64,000 nt of DNA. Source: Sphingobacterium sp. ML3W (lineage in GTDB: Bacteria > Bacteroidota > Bacteroidia > Sphingobacteriales > Sphingobacteriaceae). The notes below the pieces were generated by a model, which was not told the DNA's origin, searched no databases, and worked only from the letters and a program-made list of their open reading frames with translations. Shown piece after piece: positions 1 through 8,614 of the stretch. The position numbers and the translations under genes are program-made. The stretch is taken from positions 2,356,001-2,420,000 of the forward strand of contig NZ_CP107036.1 of the NCBI RefSeq assembly GCF_029542085.1, written 5' to 3'. Numbering within the stretch: position 1 is the stretch's first letter; each line of letters begins with the position of its first letter.

Positions 1-2
1 TT

Positions 3-836
3 GCACTTAAACGGGCCGGATTTTTATTTGCTTTGGGAATATTACTCGCTATCTGGTGGCCAGCGGATATCCTACATTTTTACGGGTTTTATATGTTCAT
101 TGCCTCATTTTTCCTTTTCCGCGATAAAAAACAATATATCTATGGAGCAATTATCTTTGCCGTTATCTTCCACCTGCTACTTCTTTGGATTCCCTATGAA
201 ACAGGCTGGAATTTTGACACGCTGGAATATAAAGATATGTGGACTTTATCTGGTTTTATACGAAACTCTTTCTATAACGGCTGGAATGCTGTTTTCCCTT
301 GGATGAGTTATTTTATTACCGGAATGTATTTGGCAAAACTAGACTGGTCGGATTTAAGTATACAGAGGAAAACATTTGCTATCGGACTAGTACTTTACTT
401 ATTGATCCAAATGTTGCAATGTATTTCCAAAAATCTGATGACTCCTGAGATTGATTTTTTTCTAAATGCAGATTATCTGCCCCCTTTTCTACCCTTCTTA
501 ATCAGTACAATAGGCTTTGGATTAATGTTAATTGCTTCTTTCATGTATATCAGCAAATTTATTGCACAGAACAAGTTTGCAAACGATTTGGCCAAAACGG
601 GACAAATGACATTGACACACTATATTTCCCATCTAACAATCGGATTAGTTTTCTTCTCATTTATGATAAATCAGGGATGCTTTGCCAAGATCAATGCACA
701 CAAATCACTGTCACCGATGCTCATATTTATCATTTCGCTTCTCTATTTTGCATGCAGTTACTATTTCAGTAAACTTTGGGCCAAAAGATTTAAACATGGT
801 CCGTTCGAACTTCTACTGAGAAAAATTTCTGCTTAA
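3..836 (+). CDS. DUF418/acyltransferase-like multi-pass membrane protein (5' end missing)
   Basis: The reading frame is open from base 3, so the gene begins upstream of the window and only the C-terminal part is present (about 277 residues). It holds several hydrophobic segments and ends in a basic tail with a HGPFELLLR sequence, which resembles the GP-x-E-W/L-L-R signature closing DUF418 proteins. That family is related to membrane acyltransferases of the heparan-alpha-glucosaminide N-acetyltransferase type; the substrate is unknown. It converges with the flavoprotein gene on the other strand. The DUF418 assignment is from motif memory and moderately sure. Confidence 0.65.
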   Translation, partial: ALKRAGFLFALGILLAIWWPADILHFYGFYMFIASFFLFRDKKQYIYGAIIFAVIFHLLLLWIPYETGWNFDTLEYKDMWTLSGFIRNSFYNGWNAVFPWMSYFITGMYLAKLDWSDLSIQRKTFAIGLVLYLLIQMLQCISKNLMTPEIDFFLNADYLPPFLPFLISTIGFGLMLIASFMYISKFIAQNKFANDLAKTGQMTLTHYISHLTIGLVFFSFMINQGCFAKINAHKSLSPMLIFIISLLYFACSYYFSKLWAKRFKHGPFELLLRKISA

Positions 837-868
837 GTTTGGACAAGCACAATGGTTCTTAAAAAGTT

Positions 869-910
869 CTTCAATCAGAAGCGTCTATCCACGATCGCTT
901 CCGATTGAAG
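869..910 (-). terminator. Hairpin between convergent genes
   Basis: Two arms, 869-883 and 896-910, form a 15-bp stem with one mismatch and a 12-nt loop. Read on the minus strand the stem is followed after a few bases by a run of five T, which suits termination of the flavoprotein gene ending at 953. There is no T-tract on the plus side, so it is weaker for the DUF418 gene. Confidence 0.4.
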
Positions 911-952
911 TTGAGATTAAATTTGTTGTGGCTACGATCTTGCAAGTTTATA

Positions 953-1861
953 TTAGAAGTTTTCTTCAACCAATTCTTTATTGACCATTGCTCCCGCTAA
1001 ATTGCCTGCTGCTACGGCACTGGAAACGGACCGCATCATACTCGTATTATCGCCGCATGCAAAAACTCCTTTAATTGTTGTTTTCTGAAAACTGTCAACG
1101 GCAATATGCCCTTGTTCAGTCAATTCACAGCCCAACGCAACAGGAATACTTGAATGCTGCCTAAAAGGGATTGCTGCATATACGGCATCAAATGCTATTG
1201 CTTTGTTGTCCTTGAAAATCACTTTTTCTACCCAGCCATTTTTGTGCTGAATTTTACTAACCTGTTCTGCTATGACAGTTACACCGTGCTTCTTCAATTT
1301 TGCAGCCTGCTCCACACTGAAATTTGCTTCTCCAGAAGTCAATATTGTCAGATCGGCGGAGAGATTGTTGACTAAAGATGCCAAATGTAAAGCCCGTTCA
1401 CCATTAGCCATAATTGCTGTTTTCTTGCCCCTGAATTCATATCCATGGCAATATGGACAATGGATAACTGAAATCCCCCAACAGGCCGAAAAACCTTGGA
1501 TACCTGGCATGATATCTTCTACCCCAGTCGCAAAAATCACCTTTTTTGCACTAAATAGTTCACCATTTTCAGTACTAATTTCAAAGCCGGTACTTATTTT
1601 CTTTCCACTTACAGCAAGTCCTTTCTGGAATCTCACTGTTGGATAATTTAATACCTGCTCTTTAGCTTTTTTAGCAATAACCGATGGTTTTTCGCCATCA
1701 TGAGTTATAAAATTATGCGAATGCGGTGTTTGTCTATTACATGGTAGACCACTATCAATAATGAGCACCTGACGTAGTGATCTCCCCAGTGCCATTGCTG
1801 CCGAAAGTCCGGCATAACTTCCCCCAATAACGATGACATCAAAATTTTTATCGTCTTTCAT
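953..1861 (-). CDS. Thioredoxin-reductase-like NAD(P)/FAD-dependent oxidoreductase
   Basis: This 302-residue flavoprotein has an N-terminal FAD-binding Rossmann motif (GGSYAGLSAA, residues 13-22), the ATG motif near residue 111 and a C-terminal GD motif (ACGDN) that binds FAD. A redox-active pair lies in CPYC at residues 135-138, the position of the disulfide in low-molecular-weight thioredoxin reductases. The NAD(P)H-binding loop after it (MANGERALHL) lacks the usual GxGxxG glycines, so pyridine nucleotide use is uncertain; some relatives are dithiol oxidases of the GliT type. It is monocistronic. It is unlikely to be the housekeeping TrxB. Confidence 0.8.
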   Translation of the reverse strand: MKDDKNFDVIVIGGSYAGLSAAMALGRSLRQVLIIDSGLPCNRQTPHSHNFITHDGEKPSVIAKKAKEQVLNYPTVRFQKGLAVSGKKISTGFEISTENGELFSAKKVIFATGVEDIMPGIQGFSACWGISVIHCPYCHGYEFRGKKTAIMANGERALHLASLVNNLSADLTILTSGEANFSVEQAAKLKKHGVTVIAEQVSKIQHKNGWVEKVIFKDNKAIAFDAVYAAIPFRQHSSIPVALGCELTEQGHIAVDSFQKTTIKGVFACGDNTSMMRSVSSAVAAGNLAGAMVNKELVEENF

Positions 1862-2008
1862 CTTTATAAATTTGATTTTAAATGCTGATGATACTAGCAG
1901 ATTTATGGTATGGACTTATAAGTAAGGTTTTCGTCTCCCGAACCTCTTCATTCCAGCAGGTGAATTAAATAAATCAGAATAGTTTCATCTATGATTATTT
2001 TGTTTATT

Positions 2009-2605
2009 CTATTTTTTACAAATGATCAGATAAAAAGGATAATTCTCTTCTACTTCCTTGATTTCAATCAATCCATATTTTTCAAATTCTGACCGAATAG
2101 ACTCCAAGTCATAAAAGAACATGCTAACACCTCCAAACATTTCAAAACGATCTGTGCCTATAGTAGTCCCTTGTCTATAAATACTTGCCCGTTTTGACAC
2201 AGTCGTAAAGATCATGTAACCATCGTCGGACAGCTGCTCGTAACAGTCATGTATAAATTTCGCCCGCTCCTCAGTTCCCAGAAGATGGATGAGTGCGTAA
2301 CAAAATATACCACCATATTTTTTGGTATCAAATGGCATATCTACGACCGAACCATGATGTATGATCGTCTGACTTCCAACATGTTTTCGGGCGATTTCAA
2401 TTGCTGTCTTGGACAATTCAATTCCCGTAACAGCTATTCCATTATCTAGAAATATATGACCATTTCGTCCATAGCCAAAGCCTGGAATAAGAATTTCCTT
2501 TATATTTTCTGCTATAAAGAGATCTTTCGCAATGTGTGCTGAATGAGCAGGACTGCCTCCCCACATCTCCCCCTTTTCTATAAAATTACGTTCCCAAAAC
2601 TCCAT
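2009..2605 (-). CDS. Class I SAM-dependent methyltransferase
   Basis: A 198-residue protein with a Rossmann-type methyltransferase core. Motif I appears as ILIPGFGYGRNG (about residues 38-49), followed by an acidic end of beta-2 (GIELSKTAI) and a motif near FCYALIHLL. The layout resembles the TPMT/Tellurite-resistance-like small methyltransferases, which act on small molecules. The substrate cannot be told from the sequence. The gene stands alone and diverges from the DUF1349 gene; the roughly 270-bp space between them contains the palindrome at 2738-2752. Confidence 0.75.
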   Translation of the reverse strand: MEFWERNFIEKGEMWGGSPAHSAHIAKDLFIAENIKEILIPGFGYGRNGHIFLDNGIAVTGIELSKTAIEIARKHVGSQTIIHHGSVVDMPFDTKKYGGIFCYALIHLLGTEERAKFIHDCYEQLSDDGYMIFTTVSKRASIYRQGTTIGTDRFEMFGGVSMFFYDLESIRSEFEKYGLIEIKEVEENYPFYLIICKK

Positions 2606-2737
2606 ATATGTAGGCTTTTACATTAAGTATCTGTGCTATTTTTATTGAATTCTGCTTCCGATAAGCTTGCAATGACAATAAAGATAGAACGAAGGTAAGG
2701 TTTTTTATTATTGCAACTATGTAGCAATATTGTTAAA

Positions 2738-2752
2738 TGCAATTAAATTGCA
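2738..2752. promoter_or_regulatory. Palindrome in divergent promoter region
   Basis: TGCAATTAAATTGCA is a perfect 7+1+7 palindrome about 130 bp from both divergent start codons. A looser ATTGC...GCAAT pair lies just before it (2710-2728). It has the form of an operator, but no regulator can be named. Otherwise 2606-2875 holds no gene. Confidence 0.25.
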
Positions 2753-2875
2753 AATAAATTACATTTAAAGACCGCTATTCATATAATGGTTATTTATCAG
2801 TATTGAAAAAGACAGCATGCCGACGATATCTTTGCCTTTAAAAAAAGAATACACCTCTTGCTAAAAAAGAATATA

Positions 2876-3538
2876 ATGAAAAAAATAAAGACACTTTTTG
2901 CGGCTTCATTGCTTCCTTTCTTCTCCACACAGGCCTCCGCACAACAATTGGACAAGATGACCTGGTTTAACGAACCTACTGAGTGGACAGTCAGTAACAA
3001 CTCCCTTTCCATGTTTGTCACACCCAAGAGCGACTACTGGCGAATATCACACTATGGATTTACCGTAGATGACGCACCTTTTCTCTACACAGAGAGAGGA
3101 GGTGAATTTGAAGTGAAGGTCAAAATTTCGGCTAAGTATAAAAATCGTTTTGATCAAGCAGGTATCATGCTGCGTATAGATCATGAAAATTATATAAAAG
3201 CGGGAATAGAATTTGTCGATGGCAAGTACAATCTGAGTACTGTCGTCACTCATCGAACCAGCGACTGGAGCATCGTACCAATAGATAAAGAAATCCCTTT
3301 TATATGGATAAAAGCAATTCGAAGATTAGATGCTGTAGAATTCTTTTATTCTTTTGATGACAAGGAGTATGTGATGATGAGAAATGCCTGGTTACAAGAT
3401 AATCATCCTGTCATGGTTGGTTTGATGGGTGCATCCCCAGATGGTGATGGCTTCCAGGCTAAGTTTGAACACTTTGGGATCAAACATCTTCCAGACCAGC
3501 GTAGAACCAAATGGCTAAAAGAAAATAATTCCAATTGA
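2876..3538 (+). CDS. Secreted DUF1349 domain protein
   Basis: The 220-residue product starts with a Sec signal peptide (basic MKKIK, hydrophobic core, cleavage near TQASA-QQ). The mature part is one DUF1349 domain, a concanavalin-like beta-sandwich; typical pieces are the FEVKVKI strand, the QAGIMLRID segment and the GLMGASPDGDGF stretch near the end. I chose the ATG at 2876 because a TTG at 2858 would add six residues before the signal peptide. The family includes homologues of yeast Ree1 and carbohydrate-binding-like sandwiches; its role here is unknown. The gene ends in the strong bidirectional hairpin at 3541-3597. Confidence 0.8.
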   Translation: MKKIKTLFAASLLPFFSTQASAQQLDKMTWFNEPTEWTVSNNSLSMFVTPKSDYWRISHYGFTVDDAPFLYTERGGEFEVKVKISAKYKNRFDQAGIMLRIDHENYIKAGIEFVDGKYNLSTVVTHRTSDWSIVPIDKEIPFIWIKAIRRLDAVEFFYSFDDKEYVMMRNAWLQDNHPVMVGLMGASPDGDGFQAKFEHFGIKHLPDQRRTKWLKENNSN

Positions 3539-3540
3539 GC

Positions 3541-3597
3541 CGCTATAGTAAAGAGTCTGTCAAAAGCTACTCTTTTGGCAGACTCTTTACTATAGCG
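3541..3597. terminator. Long bidirectional terminator hairpin
   Basis: Arms 3541-3566 and 3572-3597 form a 26-bp stem with a single T-G wobble and a 5-nt loop. The stem starts two bases after the DUF1349 stop and includes the stop codon of the convergent LuxR-type gene (3590-3592), so one structure serves both transcripts. Confidence 0.8.
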
Positions 3598-4375
3598 AAG
3601 TATCATCTTGATTATACATTTTATTGTATATACTGATCGCTTCATGTGAGTTGCGCACCCGCAGTTTTTGCAGAATATTCTGTCGGTGTCGATTGACGGT
3701 ATTAACGCTCAAAGCTAGCTTCTCGGCAATATCTTTACTAATCATGCCTGCTTTTATGCACCGTAAAACCTCTTTTTCCCGCACACTCATGACATCCTTC
3801 ATCTCCTGTTTGTCAAGCGGAAAAACTTCGCCGCTGACCTGATTAAAAATATAGTTCTTCTTACTTTGACGATCTTCTCGATCGGGCATTAGCGTATAGC
3901 AGCATAATGCCAGTTGGGGAAATTCTTGACCGGGGGTATCCAAATAGATAATATGATGCGACATCAACATAATTTGCCCATCTTTTCCTTCTACACGGAG
4001 TACACTGTTTGCCTGATATCGAAAACGTTCTTTCGGTTCGGTTTTCTTGACCAGATCAAGAAACTGCAGTTCAAGTGCATGTTTTACAGCCAGATCTTCA
4101 GGATGTACGCTCTCTAAGAGAAAATCCTCCCATATACTGTTGATCTCCAATTTTCTTTTGGGTGAACTCAAATGTAAACGTTCAGCAATCTCGCCCATAA
4201 AGGTAAAACTCCAATTCGCTGTCAGATCGCTCAATACCACAATGCCGTTATGGATGTCGGCATATGTTTTGGCATATTGCTTATAGTATTTCAAGACAGA
4301 TAGGTCTACACTTGTATTTCGCAGTCCTTTACCAGCAAGATTTTTATTTAGTGTCTTTTTTAAATCCGATCCCAT
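3590..4375 (-). CDS. LuxR-type transcriptional regulator with N-terminal PAS-like sensor region
   Basis: The 261-residue protein ends in a LuxR/GerE helix-turn-helix: LSVNTVNRHRQNILQKL is the recognition-helix region, preceded by the usual SVREKEVLRCIKAG. The first 190 residues include a PAS-like stretch (IHNGIVVLSDLTANWSF, then SVHPEDL), a pattern common in Bacteroidota one-component regulators. No REC domain is present, so it is not a phospho-acceptor. Its target is unknown; it is next to the Omp85-type gene but separately transcribed. Its last codons lie in the terminator stem. Confidence 0.8.
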   Translation of the reverse strand: MGSDLKKTLNKNLAGKGLRNTSVDLSVLKYYKQYAKTYADIHNGIVVLSDLTANWSFTFMGEIAERLHLSSPKRKLEINSIWEDFLLESVHPEDLAVKHALELQFLDLVKKTEPKERFRYQANSVLRVEGKDGQIMLMSHHIIYLDTPGQEFPQLALCCYTLMPDREDRQSKKNYIFNQVSGEVFPLDKQEMKDVMSVREKEVLRCIKAGMISKDIAEKLALSVNTVNRHRQNILQKLRVRNSHEAISIYNKMYNQDDTSL

Positions 4376-4469
4376 AGTTAAATATTTCGCAAATGTATGG
4401 ACATCCCTGAAGAACCATTTTTTTTATGTATCTACAACGTGACCGAGCTTTTCGCGACTCTTTTGTAGG

Positions 4470-4481
4470 GTAAACGTTTAC
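4470..4481. promoter_or_regulatory. 12-bp perfect palindrome
   Basis: GTAAACGTTTAC sits three bases past the end of the Omp85-type gene and about 95 bp upstream of the LuxR-type start. It resembles a LacI-family operator. The alternative is chance, since it is short. Confidence 0.2.
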
Positions 4482-4483
4482 GC

Positions 4484-7039
4484 TTAAAAAGAAAGACCGA
4501 TCCGAATATAAGGCAAAGTTGCTTCCTTACTAAAGCCTAGCACCCCTTGAATCGTGAGAAGCTCTCCCGGCATAAAATAAATTCCTCCGCCATAGCCCAT
4601 ATGCCATGTATCTGAACTTTCCGCTGTCATCCAAACCCGCCCAACATCGTAAAAACCAATCGCTCCTACCGTTCCCGGAACAAGATAGGATGAATAACTG
4701 AACAGTTTCAATCGCATATCAAAATTATTATATACAGCTGTTTTCCCGGTAAAACGCCTTGAATTATATCCACGCAGACTCATCTCACCACCGATTTGTG
4801 CATGCTGATAAAAATACGGGGCTCCCCAAACCGCATCTATCCCCGTCCTATTCGCAAATGTAATGTAGTCATCAGCAATTGTTTTATAGAAACTCATCGC
4901 GTGATGTAGCTTTGTATATTTCCTTGTATCGCCGCCAATCTCAGCATTCCACCCTACTCTGGTATGGATATGAATACCTGATTTTGGATTTGCAGCATTA
5001 TCACGTGTATCATAATCTATCCCCCCTGTAATTCCTGTAAAAAAATTGCTCCCATAAATAGGTTCAGAAGGAAACTTAGTATTAAACTCCTCAAAGTATT
5101 TTCCAATATTATTAGCCTCTTTACTGTTGTAATACTCAGAAGATGAACCATAAAATAATTTCAGTTTAGGATCTAGATACTTTTCGAGAAAAATGTCGCC
5201 ACTTACAATATCAAATCTATTTCGATAGTAAGAAATACTCCTTGAATCCGATTTTTCAAACAAGGTGTTGTTTCCATAACCAAAAAAATTGCTCAAATTT
5301 CTAGGGCCAAGTGATGAAAGATGAATAGAAAGATCCTGATCTGCAATTAATTTCTTAAAGTGACCTTTGTAATCAAACATAAATGATTCGCGTCCTGTTA
5401 AATAACTGGCCATAAATTGGTGCCGATAAGCATAGGGTTTCTTCCTAAACCCCTGATTTTCTATCAGGTATCCTAGCCCAAAAATCAGACCGCGGTCAAC
5501 ACCATAATCTAGATTGACCACGACTCCTTTACGATCGTATACAAAATTATCGTACTCAAATTGGTGAATAGCAGTATCTACGCTCAATTTTAGTCGCACA
5601 TTTTTATCAACCTGAATACCGGAAGCCTGTTGATTTTTAGAGTCATAAATATAAACCTTATGACCATTGTCAAATTTATCAGAAGTACGATATAGATCTT
5701 CACCTTTTCCACCGATTAAACGAAGTTTGATAGGTGATCGGCCAGATCCATGGATTTTATACTCATCCGAGCCTGAAATTCCATAGATTCTGATTTCCTC
5801 GGTTTGACTAGGTAAAAAAGTACGTTTTATTAGCTTTCGCCCCTCAGTACCATCCTTTTTCTTATTGTGTATATTGACTGATACCGAACCATCTTTATTG
5901 TAATCGATATCAACGAATTCAGATTTGGCAGATAAGGGTAAATCAACAACACGTGCAAGAAAACGGTAATAGGTTAGCCCACTCTCCATGAGATCGTCCC
6001 TTCTGGATCGAATATTTGTTTCCAGTTCATTCGCACTTAATTTTACGATAGAATCAGGCATAGTAAGCATAGCCTGATGAATCAGCGAATCGGTAAGTGT
6101 TTTCTGAACAAATTTTATTTCATCGATCCATTCGTCCTCCGTAAGGTGGGTCAGAAAAAAGTGATCAAAATGGCGTGCGTTAAAGTTCCAATGAGACACA
6201 TTACGTATATGTGGGCTAAATGGTTGTAAGTGGGCCTTTAACCATTGATAGGAAAGTAAAGTTGGAAACAGACCTGATGTTTTATAATACACTTTATCCC
6301 GATCGCGCGGTACAGGCGTATAAATCTTCTTACCTTTTTCTTTTTCAGGATCCCAGCGCCAATTATCTTCATGACGATCCCAGTCTCCCAATGCAAAATC
6401 AAGTAATCTTGAACGTAAAGTTAGTTTTTGATCAATTTGCGTGTCATTATCTTCTAACACTTTCCGAATGACTTTTGCACTATTGTCCGTTTTTTCATCT
6501 TCAAAAGGTGTACGGGCCTCAAACATATAAGGCCTATTTTTAAAGACCGCCCGGTATTCACCGAATCCAGGATCATCACCCACGAAAACAAGCTCGGGAG
6601 ATGAATGTGGAATACCCAAAGCTGTATTAAACGGAGGAACAGTTAATGCACCGAATGGATGGTGTATTGAAATCTGATCCTGAACGATATCTTTTGCAAA
6701 TGTCTTTCGAAGACTTTCAGGAAGACTACGTTCCGGATATTTCTGAATGGATCTTAACACCCATTCTCTCCCTGAGGGATCGGCCATCCGAAGCGATTGG
6801 GTTTGCATCCCCCCGCCCAGTTTGACTATATGAAGCCCGCCCTTTTCGGTTTTAAGATCCATTATACGCATTTTTACGGGCGTATTATATAATTTACGAT
6901 AGCTGTCGCCCAACCAGAACCGATGAATCACGCCTACCCGGTCATACTCAGGGGCGATGACGGTTGTTATGCTGTCAACTTGTTGAGCATATGAGCTCAA
7001 AGCACAGCAGCACGTAATCAATGTTAGGAATCCTCTCAT
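4484..7039 (-). CDS. Outer-membrane protein: kinase-like N-terminal domain plus Omp85/BamA-type barrel
   Basis: The 851-residue protein has a signal peptide (cleavage near SSYA-QQ). From about residue 530 the sequence is rich in alternating beta strands, contains GGEMSLRGYNSRRF typical of the Omp85 L6 loop (R-G-Y/F), and ends in phenylalanine as barrels do. The region at residues 70-260 has a Gly-rich loop (KLGGGMQTQSLR, 73-84), VLRSIQK (94-100), DRHEDN (221-226) and RDRD (245-248). Those last motifs resemble the catalytic and metal sites of atypical kinases of the PI3K/FAM20/HipA kind. In Bacteroidota, similar sequences often follow a metallophosphoesterase domain; none is present here. The kinase idea is inference; the barrel is well supported. 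POTRA repeats are not evident. Confidence 0.7.
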   Translation of the reverse strand: MRGFLTLITCCCALSSYAQQVDSITTVIAPEYDRVGVIHRFWLGDSYRKLYNTPVKMRIMDLKTEKGGLHIVKLGGGMQTQSLRMADPSGREWVLRSIQKYPERSLPESLRKTFAKDIVQDQISIHHPFGALTVPPFNTALGIPHSSPELVFVGDDPGFGEYRAVFKNRPYMFEARTPFEDEKTDNSAKVIRKVLEDNDTQIDQKLTLRSRLLDFALGDWDRHEDNWRWDPEKEKGKKIYTPVPRDRDKVYYKTSGLFPTLLSYQWLKAHLQPFSPHIRNVSHWNFNARHFDHFFLTHLTEDEWIDEIKFVQKTLTDSLIHQAMLTMPDSIVKLSANELETNIRSRRDDLMESGLTYYRFLARVVDLPLSAKSEFVDIDYNKDGSVSVNIHNKKKDGTEGRKLIKRTFLPSQTEEIRIYGISGSDEYKIHGSGRSPIKLRLIGGKGEDLYRTSDKFDNGHKVYIYDSKNQQASGIQVDKNVRLKLSVDTAIHQFEYDNFVYDRKGVVVNLDYGVDRGLIFGLGYLIENQGFRKKPYAYRHQFMASYLTGRESFMFDYKGHFKKLIADQDLSIHLSSLGPRNLSNFFGYGNNTLFEKSDSRSISYYRNRFDIVSGDIFLEKYLDPKLKLFYGSSSEYYNSKEANNIGKYFEEFNTKFPSEPIYGSNFFTGITGGIDYDTRDNAANPKSGIHIHTRVGWNAEIGGDTRKYTKLHHAMSFYKTIADDYITFANRTGIDAVWGAPYFYQHAQIGGEMSLRGYNSRRFTGKTAVYNNFDMRLKLFSYSSYLVPGTVGAIGFYDVGRVWMTAESSDTWHMGYGGGIYFMPGELLTIQGVLGFSKEATLPYIRIGLSF

Positions 7040-7085
7040 ATTTCTTAAGTCGGTCGTCAGGAAAAATATGGCTAAAGTTCACATT

Positions 7086-7511
7086 TTAAAGCATGGAATC
7101 AAAAACTTTCTGCTCCTTTTTTAGTTTAAAACCCATCTGCTCATAAAATTTGTGACTTTCTGTCCGAAGGATGCTACATCTTACGCGCAAACGAAAATAT
7201 CCTATGTTCTTTGCCCACTGAGCAGCTTCCTGTATCAGTAATTTACCCAAGCCTTTTCTCTGCACAACATGATCAACGACCAGTCCTGTTATTTCTACAT
7301 AGCTCCCTGTCTCGATACTCATGGTCCGTTGTAATTGCATCCACCCAACAACCTTGTCATCAATCGTACCAACAAGTATATGATATTCACGATGGCATAA
7401 TAATATTCTCAACAGGTCTTTCAACTTTTCTGCCTCATTGGGATACCCCAACTGTTCGGTCAAATCTGCAATTTCTTTATAGTCAGTGATCCTGGCTTCC
7501 CTTATCTCCAT
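7086..7511 (-). CDS. GNAT family N-acetyltransferase
   Basis: A 141-residue protein of the size of a single GNAT domain. Motif A is visible as VQRKGLGKLLIQEAAQWA (the R/Q-x-x-G-x-G/A acetyl-CoA loop), and the C-terminal FYEQMGFK is the usual beta-6/beta-7 region. The start MEIREARITDYKEIADL is the standard GNAT beginning. It transfers an acetyl group from acetyl-CoA; the acceptor is unknown. Confidence 0.85.
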   Translation of the reverse strand: MEIREARITDYKEIADLTEQLGYPNEAEKLKDLLRILLCHREYHILVGTIDDKVVGWMQLQRTMSIETGSYVEITGLVVDHVVQRKGLGKLLIQEAAQWAKNIGYFRLRVRCSILRTESHKFYEQMGFKLKKEQKVFDSML

Positions 7512-7581
7512 TCCATTATTTTTTTATATTAAATTTATTTATTAAAAAAGCCCAGTTCCAATACAAATAACAGCATCAAAA

Positions 7582-8028
7582 TTATACATCCAATAGACGA
7601 CGATGATAATTGATCTGCCCGAGATGGTAGGTTAAATGTGTGGTTAAATGCACCAACAAATATTCCGTTGTTGTCTTCTCCTCAAACACTAATATGGGGT
7701 ATATCGCGGCAAGGTCATCCTGATTAAGCTTATCCAAAGCCAGATCAACGACGCTGATAGTATTGTCTATACTATCTAAAAGTACTGATTTTGGAGTATC
7801 CCGCAGGGTAAACTCAGCCTCCCTATTTCTAATATAGCCTGTTTTTCCGATCTCCGCTCCAATATACGTCTGTAAATTGCCAATTAAATGTAAACATAAA
7901 TTTCCCGCTGAATTCGCAATACCATGATCAACAATCCAGATATTCTCCTCTTGTCCATAAGATGCAATTTCTGTTTTCAATCTATTCAGATCTCTATAAA
8001 AAAGACTTTTCAATGTTTTTACAAGCAT
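7582..8028 (-). CDS. DinB-like four-helix bundle protein
   Basis: A 148-residue helical protein with the three histidines typical of DinB/YfiT-type metal sites: one in CLHLIGNL near residue 48 and two in the C-terminal HLTTHLTYHLGQINYHR segment. The family (DinB/DUF1572) includes thiol transferases and metal-dependent hydrolases; in Bacillus DinB is damage-induced. A specific reaction cannot be given. The gene follows no obvious operon partner. Confidence 0.75.
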   Translation of the reverse strand: MLVKTLKSLFYRDLNRLKTEIASYGQEENIWIVDHGIANSAGNLCLHLIGNLQTYIGAEIGKTGYIRNREAEFTLRDTPKSVLLDSIDNTISVVDLALDKLNQDDLAAIYPILVFEEKTTTEYLLVHLTTHLTYHLGQINYHRRLLDV

Positions 8029-8236
8029 AATCTAATTTTTAGTATAATACCACTAGCATTTCTTAATCAAAACTAACGCTTTCACAATATTAATTGGTTC
8101 TTTATGTGAAGAAGAAAAAGAAAAAATTGCCTCAACCGACTGTAATTTTGAAAAGATGGATCTAAACCTCTCGAAAAGTACATCCATTAAATATTCATAA
8201 GATATCGTATTTTTACTTGTACTAATAAAGTAATCA

Positions 8237-8521
8237 ATGCTTATGTTTCCAAAATTTCCAAGAACGACCTGGATAATCTTCTTTATATTAACAGTCACTA
8301 TCACCCTGCTATTTTCGAAATGTGGAAGTCCCTCGGATGGTAATGATACCCTTGGTTTCCCCTTTCCCTTTTATACCTATTTAGGCGGAAAGCGTTACCC
8401 AGAACCACCGGACAGAACATATTTTAACGGCATATACCTTCTTTTGAACCTGATCATCTATTTTGGGATCGCCTGTCTATTAAATTACTTAATAAAAAAA
8501 AACAAAAAAATAAAAGATTAA
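8237..8521 (+). CDS. Small two-helix membrane protein, function unknown
   Basis: A 94-residue protein with one hydrophobic segment at residues 10-27 ending in a cysteine (LLFSKCG) and a second near residues 65-85, followed by a lysine-rich tail. The topology suggests two membrane helices with a proline- and tyrosine-rich loop between them. I do not recognise the family. A start at 8237 or 8243 is equally possible. It is the only sensible gene between the DinB-like gene and the GHKL ATPase. Confidence 0.55.
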   Translation: MLMFPKFPRTTWIIFFILTVTITLLFSKCGSPSDGNDTLGFPFPFYTYLGGKRYPEPPDRTYFNGIYLLLNLIIYFGIACLLNYLIKKNKKIKD

Positions 8522-8614
8522 AGAAAGTAACGCGATCGGTACAAACTAAACTCCACATAATTGAGAAACGAAGTTCTCACCGCTTAAATTTACATTGCTA
8601 GAATTGCTGTCATT

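Noticed and set aside
8053..8304. 83-codon open frame on the minus strand before the DinB-like gene
   Set aside because: It overlaps the start of the small membrane protein gene, has no recognisable domain and no clear start signals; probably chance.
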